This document shows, one piece after another, positions 50,740 to 62,413 of a stretch of 64,000 bases of DNA (the first letter of the stretch is position 1; each line of letters begins with the position of its first letter). The DNA is from Rhopalosiphum padi (Eukaryota > Arthropoda > Insecta > Hemiptera > Aphididae): contig NC_083599.1 in assembly GCF_020882245.1 (NCBI RefSeq), positions 2,480,001-2,544,000 of the forward strand, given 5' to 3'. Position numbers and translations under genes: made by a program. The notes under the pieces are model-generated. The model did not search any database. It was given only the letters and a program-made list of their open reading frames with translations, and was not told the origin of the DNA.

Positions 50740-53661
50740 ATGAGTGAGCACAATGAAAACCGCAACCGTGTTGAACCTGACGAAGTTATTTCTCCAATAA
50801 GAAAAAATAAAAAAGGAAAAGTAAGTTAAACGTTTTTTTTTATTGAATATTGATTGGTTATGCCAAATAATCACACATTTGAAAGATATTTGTTAGTATG
50901 TGAAAATCGAGTTAGGTGTATAATTATAATATGGACAAAGCAGGCAGACTTCGATGTGTGTTAACATTTATTTATTTTTTGCAGTAGGGGAACACGGGGC
51001 AAAACAGATACTGGGGTAAAACCGATATAGCTTATTACGCATTATTGTATGGATGAAAATTATCAGTTTTAAATTTATATTATTCCTTATCCTGAGAAAT
51101 GTTGGTATCACTGTTAACATCTACTGCAACGTTGTTATTTGAATTATTATTTAAAGATGATCATTTTGAAGGTAATTATTACTATATTTAGATATTTTGA
51201 ATTTAAGATTTAACTATGATACAGCTATACTACAAGTATCGTACACATTTAGTATGAATCTACAACTTGTAAAGATTGTTTTGCACTCAATAAACTATTT
51301 TTATCTACAAGATTGTATCAGTAAACAACAATTTTATAAATAAAACGCTTTGGGGCAAAACCGATGGGGCAAAATCGATTGTTTATTAGTATTACTTTAT
51401 TTCTACTTATTAATATCAATTTAGTTTATGTTTGGTTATAGATGAACCTATTTAATTAATTACGAATAACTTGAAAATATTACTTTCGTATTTTAATTAC
51501 CTAATACCTACTTTTATTAATATAACTTTTAAAAATGGTTCGAAATTATATTAGAAAAACTACTCGGCAAAATTGGTGTGTGGATAATTTAAGAAGTGCT
51601 GTTGAAGATGTTATTCACAACAATGTTAGTTATTCGAGAGCTGTTGAAATATATTATAATATATTTTATTACTATGAAATTTAATTTTGTTATTATTAAA
51701 AGCTTATACATTGAAAAATCTTAAAAAATAAAAATATTTTTGTTAAAATTATCAATACTGGTAGAATTATTTATAAAAATTTTTTTTTAGCTTTGATTAT
51801 TATAAATATACTTTAATTTTGTTATTATTTAAATATATGCTGCATATTTATTAAGTTTAAAAGAATTAAATAAAATTATAAAGATTGAATAAAGTATCTA
51901 TTTTTGTTTTTATTTAAGTTTTATTGAATATTAAAGTTAATCTCATAAAATATATAATAACAGTTAAAAAAAACCTTTTATACTATACAACAATTACAAT
52001 ACAATATTTATTTGTAAGTACTATAGTACTTGGTTTTGTATATCCATTAGAAAAAAAGCTTTTAATTTTATTTATTTTTTATAATTATTTTAATACCTAT
52101 TACCCATGCATCGGTATTGCCCCATTATAAATCGATATTGCCCCGCTATCGGGGCAAAATCGATAAAATGATAAAAAAAGTTAATGGCTTATTAAAAATT
52201 AAATATAATCTATATTCATGTGTATTACAACTAAATATTGTAAACAAGAAGTTACTTGATACAACTGTACAAATAGATTAAGTATATCTTAAAATCCTGA
52301 ATAATTATGAAGGTTTTCATTTTTTCAATCGGTTTTACCCCGTGTTCCCCTATGTACACAGTCGTCAAAAGAGTATTATTGTTAATATGTACAAAGATAC
52401 TCTAATGAAAACTCCAGATGTTTCATGCAGTGATATGTATAATAATCTGTCAAAAGCCACGGGTATAGGTTATGATACAATAATGAAAACTATCGTCGAG
52501 TATAAGCAAAAGAACACTGTGACTTCTCCAAACACGAAGCGAGTAAAAACATCGCTTTTTAATAAGATCGATGATTTGGACCGCAATGGACTTCGGCAAA
52601 AGGTCCATTCAATTTGGTTGCGGCGTGAACTCCCTACAATCGATAAAATTTTGTTTGAAGTTAACGAAGATCCGTCGCTCCCCAACTTCAAGCGTACTAC
52701 TTTGTACAACATTATAAAAAAATTGGATTTTGTGTTCACAAAGAGGAAAAGGTGCAGTGTCTTGACAGAGAGAGAAGACTTGATTGTTTGGCGCCGCAAA
52801 TATTTATATGACATCCGTAAGTATCGAAACGAAGGTCGATCGATTTACTATTTGGATGAGACGTGGTTGAACGCAGGTGATTGTGTAGACCGGGTGTGGA
52901 TAGATAAAACGGTACGGTCCAAACACGATGCATTCAACAAGGGTCTAACAACCGGGCCGACAAACCCAACTGGTAAGGGGAAACGGTTGATTGTGTTACA
53001 CATCGGTTCAGACAAAGGATTCCTCGAGGGTGGGCTGTTATGTTTCGAGTCCAAAAAGAATAGCACTGACTACCACGATGAAATGAACGGCGATAATTTC
53101 AAAGAGTGGTTTCAGTCTATTCTTCCTCGACTTGATCCTCGTTCTATTATTGTTATGGACAATGCACCCTACCATTCAGTCCAAAACGAAAAATATCCTA
53201 CTTCAAGTGCAAGAAAATCCGTGATATTGGAGTGGCTTAATGCGAAAGGAGTTACTTTCGACAGGCCGATGCTAAAGCCTGAACTTTTAGCTAAGGTACG
53301 GGAGTTAAAACCACGCGAGAAATCGTATGTTATAGACAACTTGGCTAGCAACGCAGGGCACACCGTTCTCCGATTACCACCGTACCACTGCGAATTCAAT
53401 CCAATTGAACTAGCGTGGGCGATGGTAAAAGGCTACGTCAAACAGGAGAACACAACATTTAAAGCTGACGATGTCCGCCGACTTCTCAATACGGCAATTG
53501 GCAGAGTTACACCAGAAAATTGGCAAAACTTTATCAAGCATGTGATTGATGAAGAAAACAAGATTTGGAAAGTTGACGACATCATGGACGAGATTATTGA
53601 TGGAATGGAACCATGTGTGCTAACCATTACAGGAGACACATCGAATGACTCTTCTGACTAA
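50740..53661 (+). CDS. Sailor-like DD82E transposase, intron split by a pogo element
   Basis: Exon 1 (50,740-50,820) encodes MSEHNENRNRVEPDEVISPI and RKNKKGK, and ends at a GTAAGT donor. The original acceptor TTTTTTGCAG ends at 50,984. Exon 2 originally began TATGTACACAGTCG (now 52,351-53,661). Joined, the product is 463 aa in phase. The N-terminus is an HTH (MKTPDVSCSDMYNNLSKATG). Catalytic residues: SIYYLDETWLNAGD, SIIVMDNAPYHSVQN and YHCEFNPIELAWAMVK. I count 82 residues between the second Asp and the Glu, the DD82E signature reported for Sailor elements. Both exons are open. The inserted pogo separates the acceptor from exon 2, so correct splicing is doubtful, although the exon itself is undamaged. 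Confidence 0.9.
50987..52350 (+). mobile_element. Deleted pogo/Tigger element inserted at the Sailor splice acceptor
   Basis: 1364 bp between TA at 50,985-50,986 and 52,351-52,352. The ends are GGGGAACACGGGGCAAAACA and the inverse GGTTTTACCCCGTGTTCCCC. It has only the start of a transposase: ATG 51,536, MVRNYIRKTTRQNWCVDNLR and SAVEDVIHNNVSYSRAVEIY (psq HTH), then AT-rich sequence. GGGGCAAAAYCGAT-like motifs recur near both ends (51,352, 51,366, 52,135 and 52,152). It is a non-autonomous relative of the 29,107-31,694 element; the two differ in sequence. Confidence 0.92.
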
Positions 53662-54094
53662 CTTTTTTTTTTATAATATAATAGTATTATCTATTTTTTA
53701 TTTTTGTTTATTTTTTATTATAATATAATTATTAAAAATACAAAATTGTTTTTTTATTTTTTACGATCGTACGTATTTTACACCTGGTAAGAGAAAAAAT
53801 ATTAACATACATTGAAACAAAAGGTAACATGATACAAATTAGAAAACATAAAATAAATTGGTTGTATAACGTGCCAACGTACGGAGAAGTACGCACACAC
53901 ACCTCACCGCACGGCGTGAACTAGGTATACAATGCATTTTAAGTTATGTGTTCATGTCACTTATCAAAGATCGACTAATGCGTCGCTCCCGCCGAAGCGC
54001 TGCGGTGGCGTTGATTTATGTCCGTGCTATTAGTCTAGCCACGCCCCTGCGCAGTAGCAAGCCGCCGTCTAGGTTTCTTATTTTGAACAGACTA
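53662..54094. other. 3' end of the Sailor element
   Basis: Non-coding. AT-rich to about 53,860, then more GC-rich (CGCCGAAGCGCTGCGGTGGC near 53,990) up to the right TIR at about 54,062-54,094. Confidence 0.6.
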
Positions 54095-56203
54095 TAGGCG
54101 TCAATAATTCAAGTGGTAAGTCTTGTTTTAGAAATTGTGAGACGTCGCCAATTTTTAATACATATTTTTTTTGTATTTCCGTGTTGAATTCATCGTCCTC
54201 AAGCTCGTCATATTCTAATAGTTTTTTAGCCATTTGTTTTTTTACATGATTATCAATCCTGTCATCAAATAACGAAAAACAAGCGGTTTCTTCTCCAAGA
54301 TACCATAAATGGTTAATACATTTTTTCATAGCGAGCTCAGCCACTTGTTTATCATCGGATTTAAAGTCTTCAAGTTTTCTTAAAAAAAGTATATCATTAT
54401 AGGGGGCTTCAATGGCATTAGGAGACCTAAACCAAAACTCTATATAGCATTTTACAATAAAACAACATATAGTTTTTAATGAAGAAATTTCAGCTTTTGT
54501 CATTTTAAATTGTTCTTGAAATATGTATATTTTCAAACAATATATTCCCTTACACATCCATCTAGCTAGATGATAACCTCCTGGACGTTTAAAATTAATA
54601 CCTTTAGGTGGCACCCCACCCAAAAAAATTATTACCAATTCCAAAAATTCTTTGTAGTCATCCCTTGGTAGATTTTGGTTTAAAGCATCTTTACAATATA
54701 CTATAACATCATCGGCTATTTTATGCAATATTTGTTTGACCTCATTATCACTTACCCAAGTATTAAATTTAGTTTGATCTATTTGATTCCAGTTATTTTT
54801 AAAACGTTTAAAAATAGGAATTTCGGGACCGGACATAATTGTAAGTTTTGAGTATGAGAAAACTGATTGCAAAATAATTTCAAATATGTGATGCTGACAA
54901 GCTAAAAACAGTATTGGCCTGTTTAACATTTGTTCTAATAGCACACATGATCCATTTAATCTGCCGCTATTGGATGCTGTTGTATCAAAAACAAACGCTT
55001 GCACTTTTTCCAACAAATGCCAATCTTTTAATGTGTCATACACTGCAGAAGAAATTTCCTTTCCAGTAACAGATGACAAATGTGGTACTCCAAGAAGTTG
55101 TTCTACATTTGGTGCTGTTATAATAACTGGTAATCTGTCTACATTTTCTGTTCCAGTCAAATTAGGTAGTATTTTTGAATCCCAGTGAACAACTACAGAA
55201 TTTAAGTTTAATTGATGGAATGTTGTTTTAATTTCGGAAGATATTTGGTAACGAAAACTTTCACGAGATCTTTTAATTGAAGAGCGATTTATTGCATAGT
55301 CTTTTACATCTACATTAAACACCTCGGCACATGCTATTAATAAGTGAACTGCATCCCTGTCACTAACCTTACATTTGTCTAAAGCTGATGCTAAACGACT
55401 TGACATAATTTCTTTCCTACCACGTTTATTTTTCACAGGCATTGTTATACTTTCACAAGTTTCAGAATTTTCAGAGTTATGCACATCACGTTCATCATCG
55501 CTTGTTATACTTTCCTTGACATCAACTGTTAGATGGGCTAAGAAAAAAAATAATAGATATAGTCAATTTTATATTGTATATTAAGTAAATTATTGTTATT
55601 AATAATAACAATGATAATGACTTATTATCATTAGATAAATTATTATTTTTTTTTTTAATGACGAAATTAATTTACCCGGTTCTATAATCGATATTTGTTT
55701 GCTTAAGCAATTCTCTCCTTTGCTCTCGTTCAGATCTTCATTCTTCAACTCCACATAATTTTTTGTCTATACCTGCCATATACCCAACACGACCTTCTTG
55801 TCTTTGTAATTTTAGAAACTGCCTGTCTTCTTCAATTTTAATTATATTGAATGCATCTTTGTGGGCAATCTCAAACAAATTATTTAACGAGATTTGAAAT
55901 TTATTTTCATTGTTCTGTTGTGTTGCAGATTTTCTTGTTTTATTTTTATCTAAACTTCGCCAACTTTCATATAGATTTTTTTATTTTACGAACTATATCA
56001 CAATGATATTGAGTAGGTATTCTTGCCTTTTTCCAAAACAATAAGCATTCATCAGCAACAAGGCCCGAACTATCATTTAAATTTAAATTTACAACGCGCA
56101 TATTATAAAATAATACCCGAAGGCAGTCTCCATTGGAAGGTAATTTATTTCCAGTAATTTGGTTGACCAAATTACCTAAAAGGAAAATATGTTGACGTGG
56201 CAT

Positions 56204-56981
56204 TTTTAAATCAAGCGTAAAATCTAAAAAAAAAAACGTATAACACACTGTGTAGAAAAGTCGCACTAACTTATAACACAATATTGTAAACACTGAACGT
56301 TTAGACAAACCGATAGATTAACTGACAATGGACATTTTATATTATGTTCTATTTATTTTAATCACTTATTGAATTTATTATGAAATAAATGCAAAACAAA
56401 TATATAGCATATAGAATGTAGACAAAAATGCGATAAGTATTATAATAGTCAAAGATATAATGTGTTTGTGGTTTCGTATTCTAAAAATATACAGCTAATA
56501 GTGTAAATTTTATACTATCGGAGAGCAAATATCGATGTACCGTCATATTTTTGGTGAAAAATATATATATCGTAAAAACAAAATTAAAATTATTTATTTA
56601 CAAAAAAAAAAAAATTAAGGCGAATCGTCCCTGTCAATGAAGTGGATTTGAGTTCAATTTGTAATTGATGTAGCAGCGCATATAACTATACTTATACAAC
56701 ATTTTCCAATGTATACACAAGATCCGAAATCATGAGGGACTAGCCGCACTGATAGTGTTTGTATTTAAAACCTTTACATATTAATACTTTTGAACTCCAC
56801 CGTTACATGGTAGAACAGATAGCCATAGTACTTAGTTTAGTTTGTGTAAAATATTAACTTGCATTATAATATTATTATAATAGCACTGAAAACAATGCCA
56901 TCTGTAGATTAAAAACCTAAACATTCATAAGTCATTTAAAATCGTTGAAAAAAATGTGATAATTAGTTTTGTTAAACATTC
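56204..56981. other. 5' non-coding part of the long-TIR element
   Basis: AT-rich sequence between the transposase start and the right TIR. It presumably holds the promoter. I see no convincing TATA or initiator motif that stands out from the background. Confidence 0.4.
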
Positions 56982-57282
56982 AGTTTTTTTTAAATTAACG
57001 AGAAACCATCAACCTCACAACATCTTTATAAGAAACCTTTATTTAGTAAATATATATAGCTACAATAATAGTGCTTAATGTTTTTTGCGTAACATTAATA
57101 TTTACGAGAGTAAACGCAAAAAATGGTAATTCATCCCCAATTACTAAAACTTCAACCCCTTTGAGGCACGGGAAGGGGTGGACTTATCGAGCTCTAACTT
57201 TATCATTATTATTTTTTTAATATATACAACAAAATTTGGAAGAACATCAAATTTTTCAATTCAAAAATTAAGGACCACCCTA
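56982..57282. repeat. Right long TIR
   Basis: Inverted partner of 49,719-50,034. It begins TTTTTTTAAATTAACGAGAA, passes through ACCTCACAACATCTTTATAA and ends at GGACCACCCTA. Confidence 0.9.
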
Positions 57283-57739
57283 ATATATATATATTTTTTT
57301 TTGTATTATATGAAAATAAATGGTAGCCTACCAAGCAACTAAAATATATTTTTTTTACATTAGGAATATTACCTACTTTATAAAAGTTAATACATAAGAT
57401 ATAATAATTAGATGAATCGTTCAGGTTAGGTTATAAAATATTAATTTGACTATTAGGTATTTACCAGACAAAAAAAATAAAACATAATAAATTTGACCTT
57501 GTGGTCTGGGGAAAACATGAGTTATCACGCATTAAATACAGAAAATGAGCCTAACAATGTTATACCAGGGAGGAGAAACGGGTCTAGGGAACATATTCAA
57601 TAGGGGGGGGGGGTCACATAGGGGAAAATAATTATAATAATACCGATAAGGTCATTCGACGGGTCGTTAGCAGTGTCCGGTTGCCTCGTTGCCGCAGCTG
57701 TCAGGTCCAAAGAACCAAGAAGTTCTAGACATAAATTAT

Positions 57740-57990
57740 GTTTATTTTTGATGATTAATAATGCTGTTCGAAATAGGTGGATGATTGCGTTTGTTAACTG
57801 AAATTATTTGCTTAATGTATTTACAAATTACTACACTTGATTTACAATTATGATCAGTACATCTAAAATAAATATTTTCGTCTTTCATTTCCATACTTTT
57901 TCTTAATTTACGGAAAAGAATATCTTGAAAGTTTTCTGATAGGGAAGTTTGGCCGGCGCGGGGTCGTAAAAATTAAGTAAATTCGCGAGA
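57740..57990 (-). pseudogene. Possible FLYWCH-type finger scrap
   Basis: The minus strand from about 57,905 reads MEMKDENIYFRCTDHNCKSS and then VVICKYIKQIISVNKRNHPP. The spacing of Trp/Phe, Cys, Cys and final Asn-His resembles the FLYWCH finger seen at the start of MULE transposases. It is short, unconnected to a MULE core, and could be chance. Positions 57,283-57,739 hold a G-run (57,603-57,613) and no coding sequence; 57,991-58,700 holds short frames with no recognisable product. Confidence 0.3.
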
Positions 57991-58739
57991 TGTGTAAATT
58001 TTAGCCTCTCATAACCCATTGATTTTTTCGACGAATCCTATGGAACGACACCCGGGGAGTGTTTTCGGTCCTTTGGTGGATACTTAAGGAGTTGTTATTT
58101 TTTTTTTTGACATTTTTTAAAAAATATAAAAAAATTAATTTTTCATAATTAATTTGCTTTTCTAAATTTTTAGTTTTTACAAGCAATACATCATTTATAT
58201 ACGATGATAATTTCGAGGTTTCCTCCGTAGAAGTTGGTTTCCCAAAACAAAAAAGGGAAATAAAAAGATTGCAAGTATTTAAAATATATATTACTTTAGC
58301 GGTGTAAGTATAATGTAATTGAAGAATAACAATTCCAAAAGTCAAATTATTTTTATTTTTATTGAAGAGTACCGAAAAGATTATTGCAAAAGCAATAACT
58401 GACATCTGTGCTCTTTATAATAAAAATGCCATAAATATAATCTCAATACACCGATATATACAATCACAATAAAATTTTAAAATTAAAACTTTTAATGCTA
58501 TAAAAGAATTGACTTTCAATATCCAAATTCATATTTTCAACAATAATTATAATCTTACTTCTCATAATAATAACTATTTAAAATTATATAATTTCATTAA
58601 TACCAATTATGACATAAATCTTCTTCAAACAATTAATAAAAATGATATAAATTAATGCTGTAATTAAAAATAATAAAAATTTACTAAAAAAAAGTAAAAA
58701 AACCATCAATCTAGAAAAAACGAAAATTGCACATATGTT

Positions 58740-60835
58740 ATCCAGTCCAACAATGGCATGTCTAATAGAATTTGATTATTTCTTATTTGGTTGCTCAAAT
58801 ATAAGTGGTTGGCGTATTCAGCAATTATGAATTTTGTATTTTTTAAGTATTGTGTGTTGTTTTCTGTAGGAGGTGGAGGAATTGGACATCAAACGTTGGG
58901 ACTGCTAATTAAAAAACCGTTTACAAACTGGAAAAAAGCTTTAGAATCATTTAGTTACCATAAATCACTAGAGTATCATAGAACTTCATTATTAAAATCA
59001 AATATAAGAGCAGAAATTGATAATCAAAACATTTTACCGGTCGATTTACAAATTTCGGAACAACAATTAGATTTTAATGAAAGTAAAAAATGTTTGATTC
59101 CTATAATCGAAACTTTATTATGTGGCCGACAAGGTTTGGCCCTTCGTGGTTCAAACGATTCAGGGAGAATAACCTCCGAAGAACCTTTAATTAACGATGG
59201 TAACTTTCGTGCTCTTTTAAGATATCGAGCAAAAACTGACGATCAGCTTAATACTTTTTTGCAAAATTCCTCAAAAAATGCTATGTACATCAGTAACCGT
59301 ATACAAAACGAATTTATTGTAATCTTTCATAATTTAATTCAAAAACAGATTATTGAACGAGTCAATAAATCTCAAGCTTTTTCAGTAACAGCAGATAAAA
59401 CTGCCGATATTGCCGGCATAGAACAAGTCTCGATATGTGTAAGGTATTAAAATAATAATGACGGTAAATTAAAAATATGTGAAGATTTTTCAAGCTTTGT
59501 ACCTGTAGCAGATTTAACTGGGAAAGGTTTATCAAATGTAATTTTGAATTTTTTTTTACATTCTGGAATTAACTGTACGTATTTATTTAGACAAGGGAAT
59601 GACGGGACTAGTACTATGAGTGGTTAATTTCACGGAGTTCATGCGTATATCAGAGAAAAGTATCATTTATCTATCTACTCACACTGTGCTACCCATAGTT
59701 TTAACTTGGCAGTTAGTGCCGCATGTAGTATCTCCCAAATTAGAAACTGCCTTGGTACAGTCCAATCTATTTACAACTTTTTTAATACACCAAAATGAGA
59801 AATTGAACTTCATGATGCAATACAAAATAATAACACTTTGTTACAAGAAAAGAAAAAAAACTTAAAAAATACTGCGCAACAAGGTGGGTACAACAGCATG
59901 AATCAATTGGAACCTATATAGATTTACAACCCGCTGTTATTGACGCCTTAGAAAACATTTCAAGTACTTGGACAGATTAAAAAACAACATCCGGATCTTT
60001 TCAACTCTTATCAGCAATAAAAACCCTAGAGTTTCAAGTATCAATTCACGTTTTCCATTCAGTACATGCATTGGCTTTATCATTGAGTAGAGTTGTACAA
60101 ACAGAAAATCAAGATTTGGTTGAAGCTGTTAAGTTAACAGATACAGCAAAACACGAACTTGAGCAAAGAAGACAATATTCTACAGATAACTTCAACAATA
60201 TTTCTGTGACTTGATATTTGTAAGAATTACAATATACCTGTAACTAAACCAAGACTTGCATCACGTCAAACTAACCGTTCCAACATTATAACAGACTCCG
60301 TAGTAGATTATTATAAAATGATTATTTACATACCATATCATGATTTATTTATTACTCATCTTCAAGATCGCTTCCTCAAACATCAAAATATTTTGTCCAA
60401 CTTCTCATGTATTTTTCCTAATGAAACTAAATCTTTAGACAAAGTTGCAAAATGTTGTTTGAAACCTATAGTTCAATTTTACACGACGATGCCCCAGAAA
60501 TTTGGATAAGTGAGGTAGAAATTTGGCGACGACGACTAGTTGGTAAAAATATTCGAAACGCCCTTGATACTCTTGATATTTGTAATGCAGATGCATTTCC
60601 AAATGTACATAAAATATTACGTATAATGTCAGTTTTGGCTGTGACTACAACGACTAACGAAAGGTCGTTTTCAACATTAAGTCGGCTGAAAACTTACCTA
60701 CGATCAACAATGGGCGAAGATCGCTTAAATATACTGGCATTATTGAATATACATCGTGATATAAACGTGGACATAAATCAAACACTAAATCAATTCTTTT
60801 CTGTTCCTCGTAGAGTAAATTTATTAAAAAAATGA
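58740..60835 (+). pseudogene. ZMYM1-like hAT transposase pseudogene
   Basis: Plus-strand hAT of the TTF/DUF4371 type, with many breaks. 58,791-59,448: FKYCVLFSVGGGGIGHQTLG, KSLEYHRTSLLKSNIRAEID, CLIPIIETLLCGRQGLALRG, NDGNFRALLRYRAKTDDQLN and AFSVTADKTADIAGIEQVSI. The usual DETTD has become DKTAD, so the catalytic neighbourhood is degraded. Later frame-shifted pieces (59,460-60,300) keep CEDFSSFVPVADLTGKGL, SHCATHSFNLAVSAACSISQ and similar hAT runs. 60,452-60,835 carries VLAVTTTTNERSFSTLSRLK and MGEDRLNILALLNIHRDINV, the dimerisation end. G-run and C-run tracts at 57,603 and 60,979 lie outside it, as in the 40.7-kb hAT. It is an old, inactive copy. Confidence 0.85.
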
Positions 60836-61069
60836 TTTGTATTTTATTATATTGTTAAAAAAAAAACAATTTTAATATAGGTGCTTGCAAAATTAATAAT
60901 AAATATAAATATGTTTTAATACTATTGTCTATTTGCTAATTATTGATGTGTCTATTTTATACATTTTTTTTTCAAAACACCCCCCCCCCCCACCATTATG
61001 AAATCCTGCGCACGGGCTCGGTAGAGGGAATTGCATTATAAAAAAATTAATTTGATATTATGAAGTCTT

Positions 61070-62413
61070 GCATTTTTCTTCAAATTCAAAACCAAGGTAT
61101 GGATTAGGATGTAAATAATTATTAACATTTGATTCCAAACGATTTGCTCTGCAATCTGGAGTAACATTTCTCCGTGCCAATCCTTCAATGAAAAGTATTA
61201 AGTCATCTAAAAGTTTTGTTCGATCAGCTTTATTCGATTGGAATAATTTATTAATATGCTAAGCTTCGGCTAAAATAGGTTTTAAGAAAACAAAATACAC
61301 CTGATTATTAACATCACTATACATTTTAAAAAGTGTTCTTGCTTTGTAACATTTTTCAGTTTGACCAGCCAATTTAAAGTGTTCTTTTAATGTATCCCAC
61401 TGGTCTAATACTCTAGAAACCGCTACTTCAATTGATAACCATCGTGTTTGAGATACACGAACGATTTTCAATGGGTCAATGCCATCATTCAATTGGTTGT
61501 ACAATACTTTATAACTTGATTGTCTAGTTTTTGAATGTGAAAACCAATTGTATGTTTCAGCAAGTAGGAACTCCAGGTAATCGGGTAAATTATTAGCAAC
61601 AGCGGCAGAAACTGCGAGTTGCACAGAATGACACATACACCTCACTAATATTAAATGTTTGACTTCATTTTGTAATATTGTAAAGACACCGTTATGTTGC
61701 CCAACCATAATGCTGGCATTATCACAACCTAATCCACGCATATTCTGTAAATCTAGACCATATACTGAAAGAGTATGCTTAAGTCCTTTGACTACACTTA
61801 CAGCATTACCAGCTTCTAATTCTATCATGTTCAAAAAAATTGAAACTACAGTTTTTTGAATTTCTGAATAATAAAGTACACATAGACCGAGTTGCTTATG
61901 AACACCAATGTCAGTTGATTCATCCAACAAAATACTAAAAACATTCTGTCCGATATCTTCTTTCAAGTTTGTTTTGAAATATGGAAACATTATATTATTA
62001 ATTAAGCCTGTACATTTGGTTCGGTGCATGCGAACACTATCTGCAACAACATTACTTTTAAAACATGATTTTGTTATATCTGTTAAATGATCAATAGACC
62101 GAATTGAACAATGACAACAAATAAATAAAGCCATTTTAAATTCAACGTTAGCACATTTCAGTTTTGTCTCATTTGAAATATTCTGGAAAGGTAATTTGTT
62201 TTGTCTAGCAGAAGAAAATGGTTCGGTAGATTTCATATACTTTTTTGTGTTAGTATGTGCACACAAATCAGCAAATCTTGCTGTAATTATACTTTTACAA
62301 AACTTACATTTTGCTAATGTTTTGTCGTCAGTTTCTTCTAACCAGTTCTTTAATAACGAATTACTTTTCCATTCTTGTCGAAATTTCTGAAGATATGGAT
62401 TATTTCTACTCAT
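61070..62413 (-). pseudogene. BED-finger hAT transposase, C-terminus lost
   Basis: Minus strand, ATG at 62,413, 384 codons open to a TAG at 61,259. N-terminus: YLQKFRQEWKSNSLLKNWLE and the BED-like finger TLAKCKFCKSIITARFADLC with AHTNTKKY. Catalytic fold: FSILLDESTDIGVHKQLGLC (first Asp), RGLGCDNASIMVGQHNGVFT (second Asp), LVRCMCHSVQLAVSAAVANN and RVSQTRWLSIEVAVSRVLDQ (RW motif). After the stop the same frame runs on through QSNKADRTKLLDDLILFIEG, LARRNVTPDCRANRLESNVN and LHPNPYLGFEFE to about 61,075. The dimerisation domain is missing, probably lost with the left end. One terminal repeat is recognisable, ACTTGACAACACTG at 62,859-62,872. Confidence 0.88.

Larger units (their letters stand above)
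50474..54094 (+). mobile_element. Sailor-like (DD82E) Tc1/mariner element
   Basis: 3621 bp with TA duplications at 50,472-50,473 and 54,095-54,096. The TIRs are TAGTCTGTTCAAAATAAGAA at the left and the inverse TTCTTATTTTGAACAGACTA at the right, extending through CCTAGACGGCGGC. Near the left end lies a GC-rich leader (50,500-50,640). It contains the transposase gene in two exons and a nested pogo element at 50,987-52,350 (2257 bp without it). Removing it with one TA restores the frame of the surrounding gene. Confidence 0.95.
50124..56203 (-). pseudogene. Transposase-like gene of the long-TIR element, split by Sailor
   Basis: Minus-strand gene. Exon 1, ATG at 56,203: MPRQHIFLLGNLVNQITGNK, LVADECLLFWKKARIPTQYH. 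A one-base shift near 55,980 leads to YESWRSLDKNKTRKSATQQ and an in-frame TGA near 55,750. Exon 2 starts at 55,537 after TTCTTAG and gives a 1.4-kb frame: VVHWDSKILPNLTGTENVDR, VQAFVFDTTASNSGRLNGSC (two Asp), LFLACQHHIFEIILQSVF (Cys-His pair) and FKRPGGYHLARWMCKGIYCL. It is cut by Sailor at LPLELLTP. Beyond the insert it resumes in frame at 50,471 as KSKNIFRRFQLSTEFLYQNP. A 61-bp GT-AG intron (50,256-50,196) precedes the last exon, VVQEYRKKYPSHSKDML, ending at 50,124. The two Asp and C-x2-H suggest an RNase-H-fold transposase. I cannot name the superfamily. Confidence 0.75.
49719..57282 (-). mobile_element. DNA transposon with about 300-bp TIRs, superfamily not recognised
   Basis: The left TIR (49,719-50,034) starts AGGGTGGTCCTTAGTTATAG. 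The right TIR (56,982-57,282) is its inverted copy, ending AATTAAGGACCACCCT. The two pair over about 300 bp, for example TACTCTCGTAAATATTAATG, TTACGCAAAAAACATTAAGC and GAGGTTGATGGTTTCTCGTT. TA-rich sequence on both sides (TATATAT) hides any target duplication. The element spans 7564 bp, or about 3940 bp without the Sailor insertion at 50,474-54,094. It carries one multi-exon transposase-like gene on the minus strand. Confidence 0.88.

Noticed and set aside
52470..53639. Minus-strand frames in the Sailor region
   Set aside because: Antisense shadows of the DD82E transposase, which has complete catalytic motifs.
58001..58405. 134-aa minus-strand ORF
   Set aside because: Low-complexity, Lys/Asn/Phe-rich sequence with a FHRIRRKN stretch that hinted at a THAP finger, but the required Cys and His spacing is absent.
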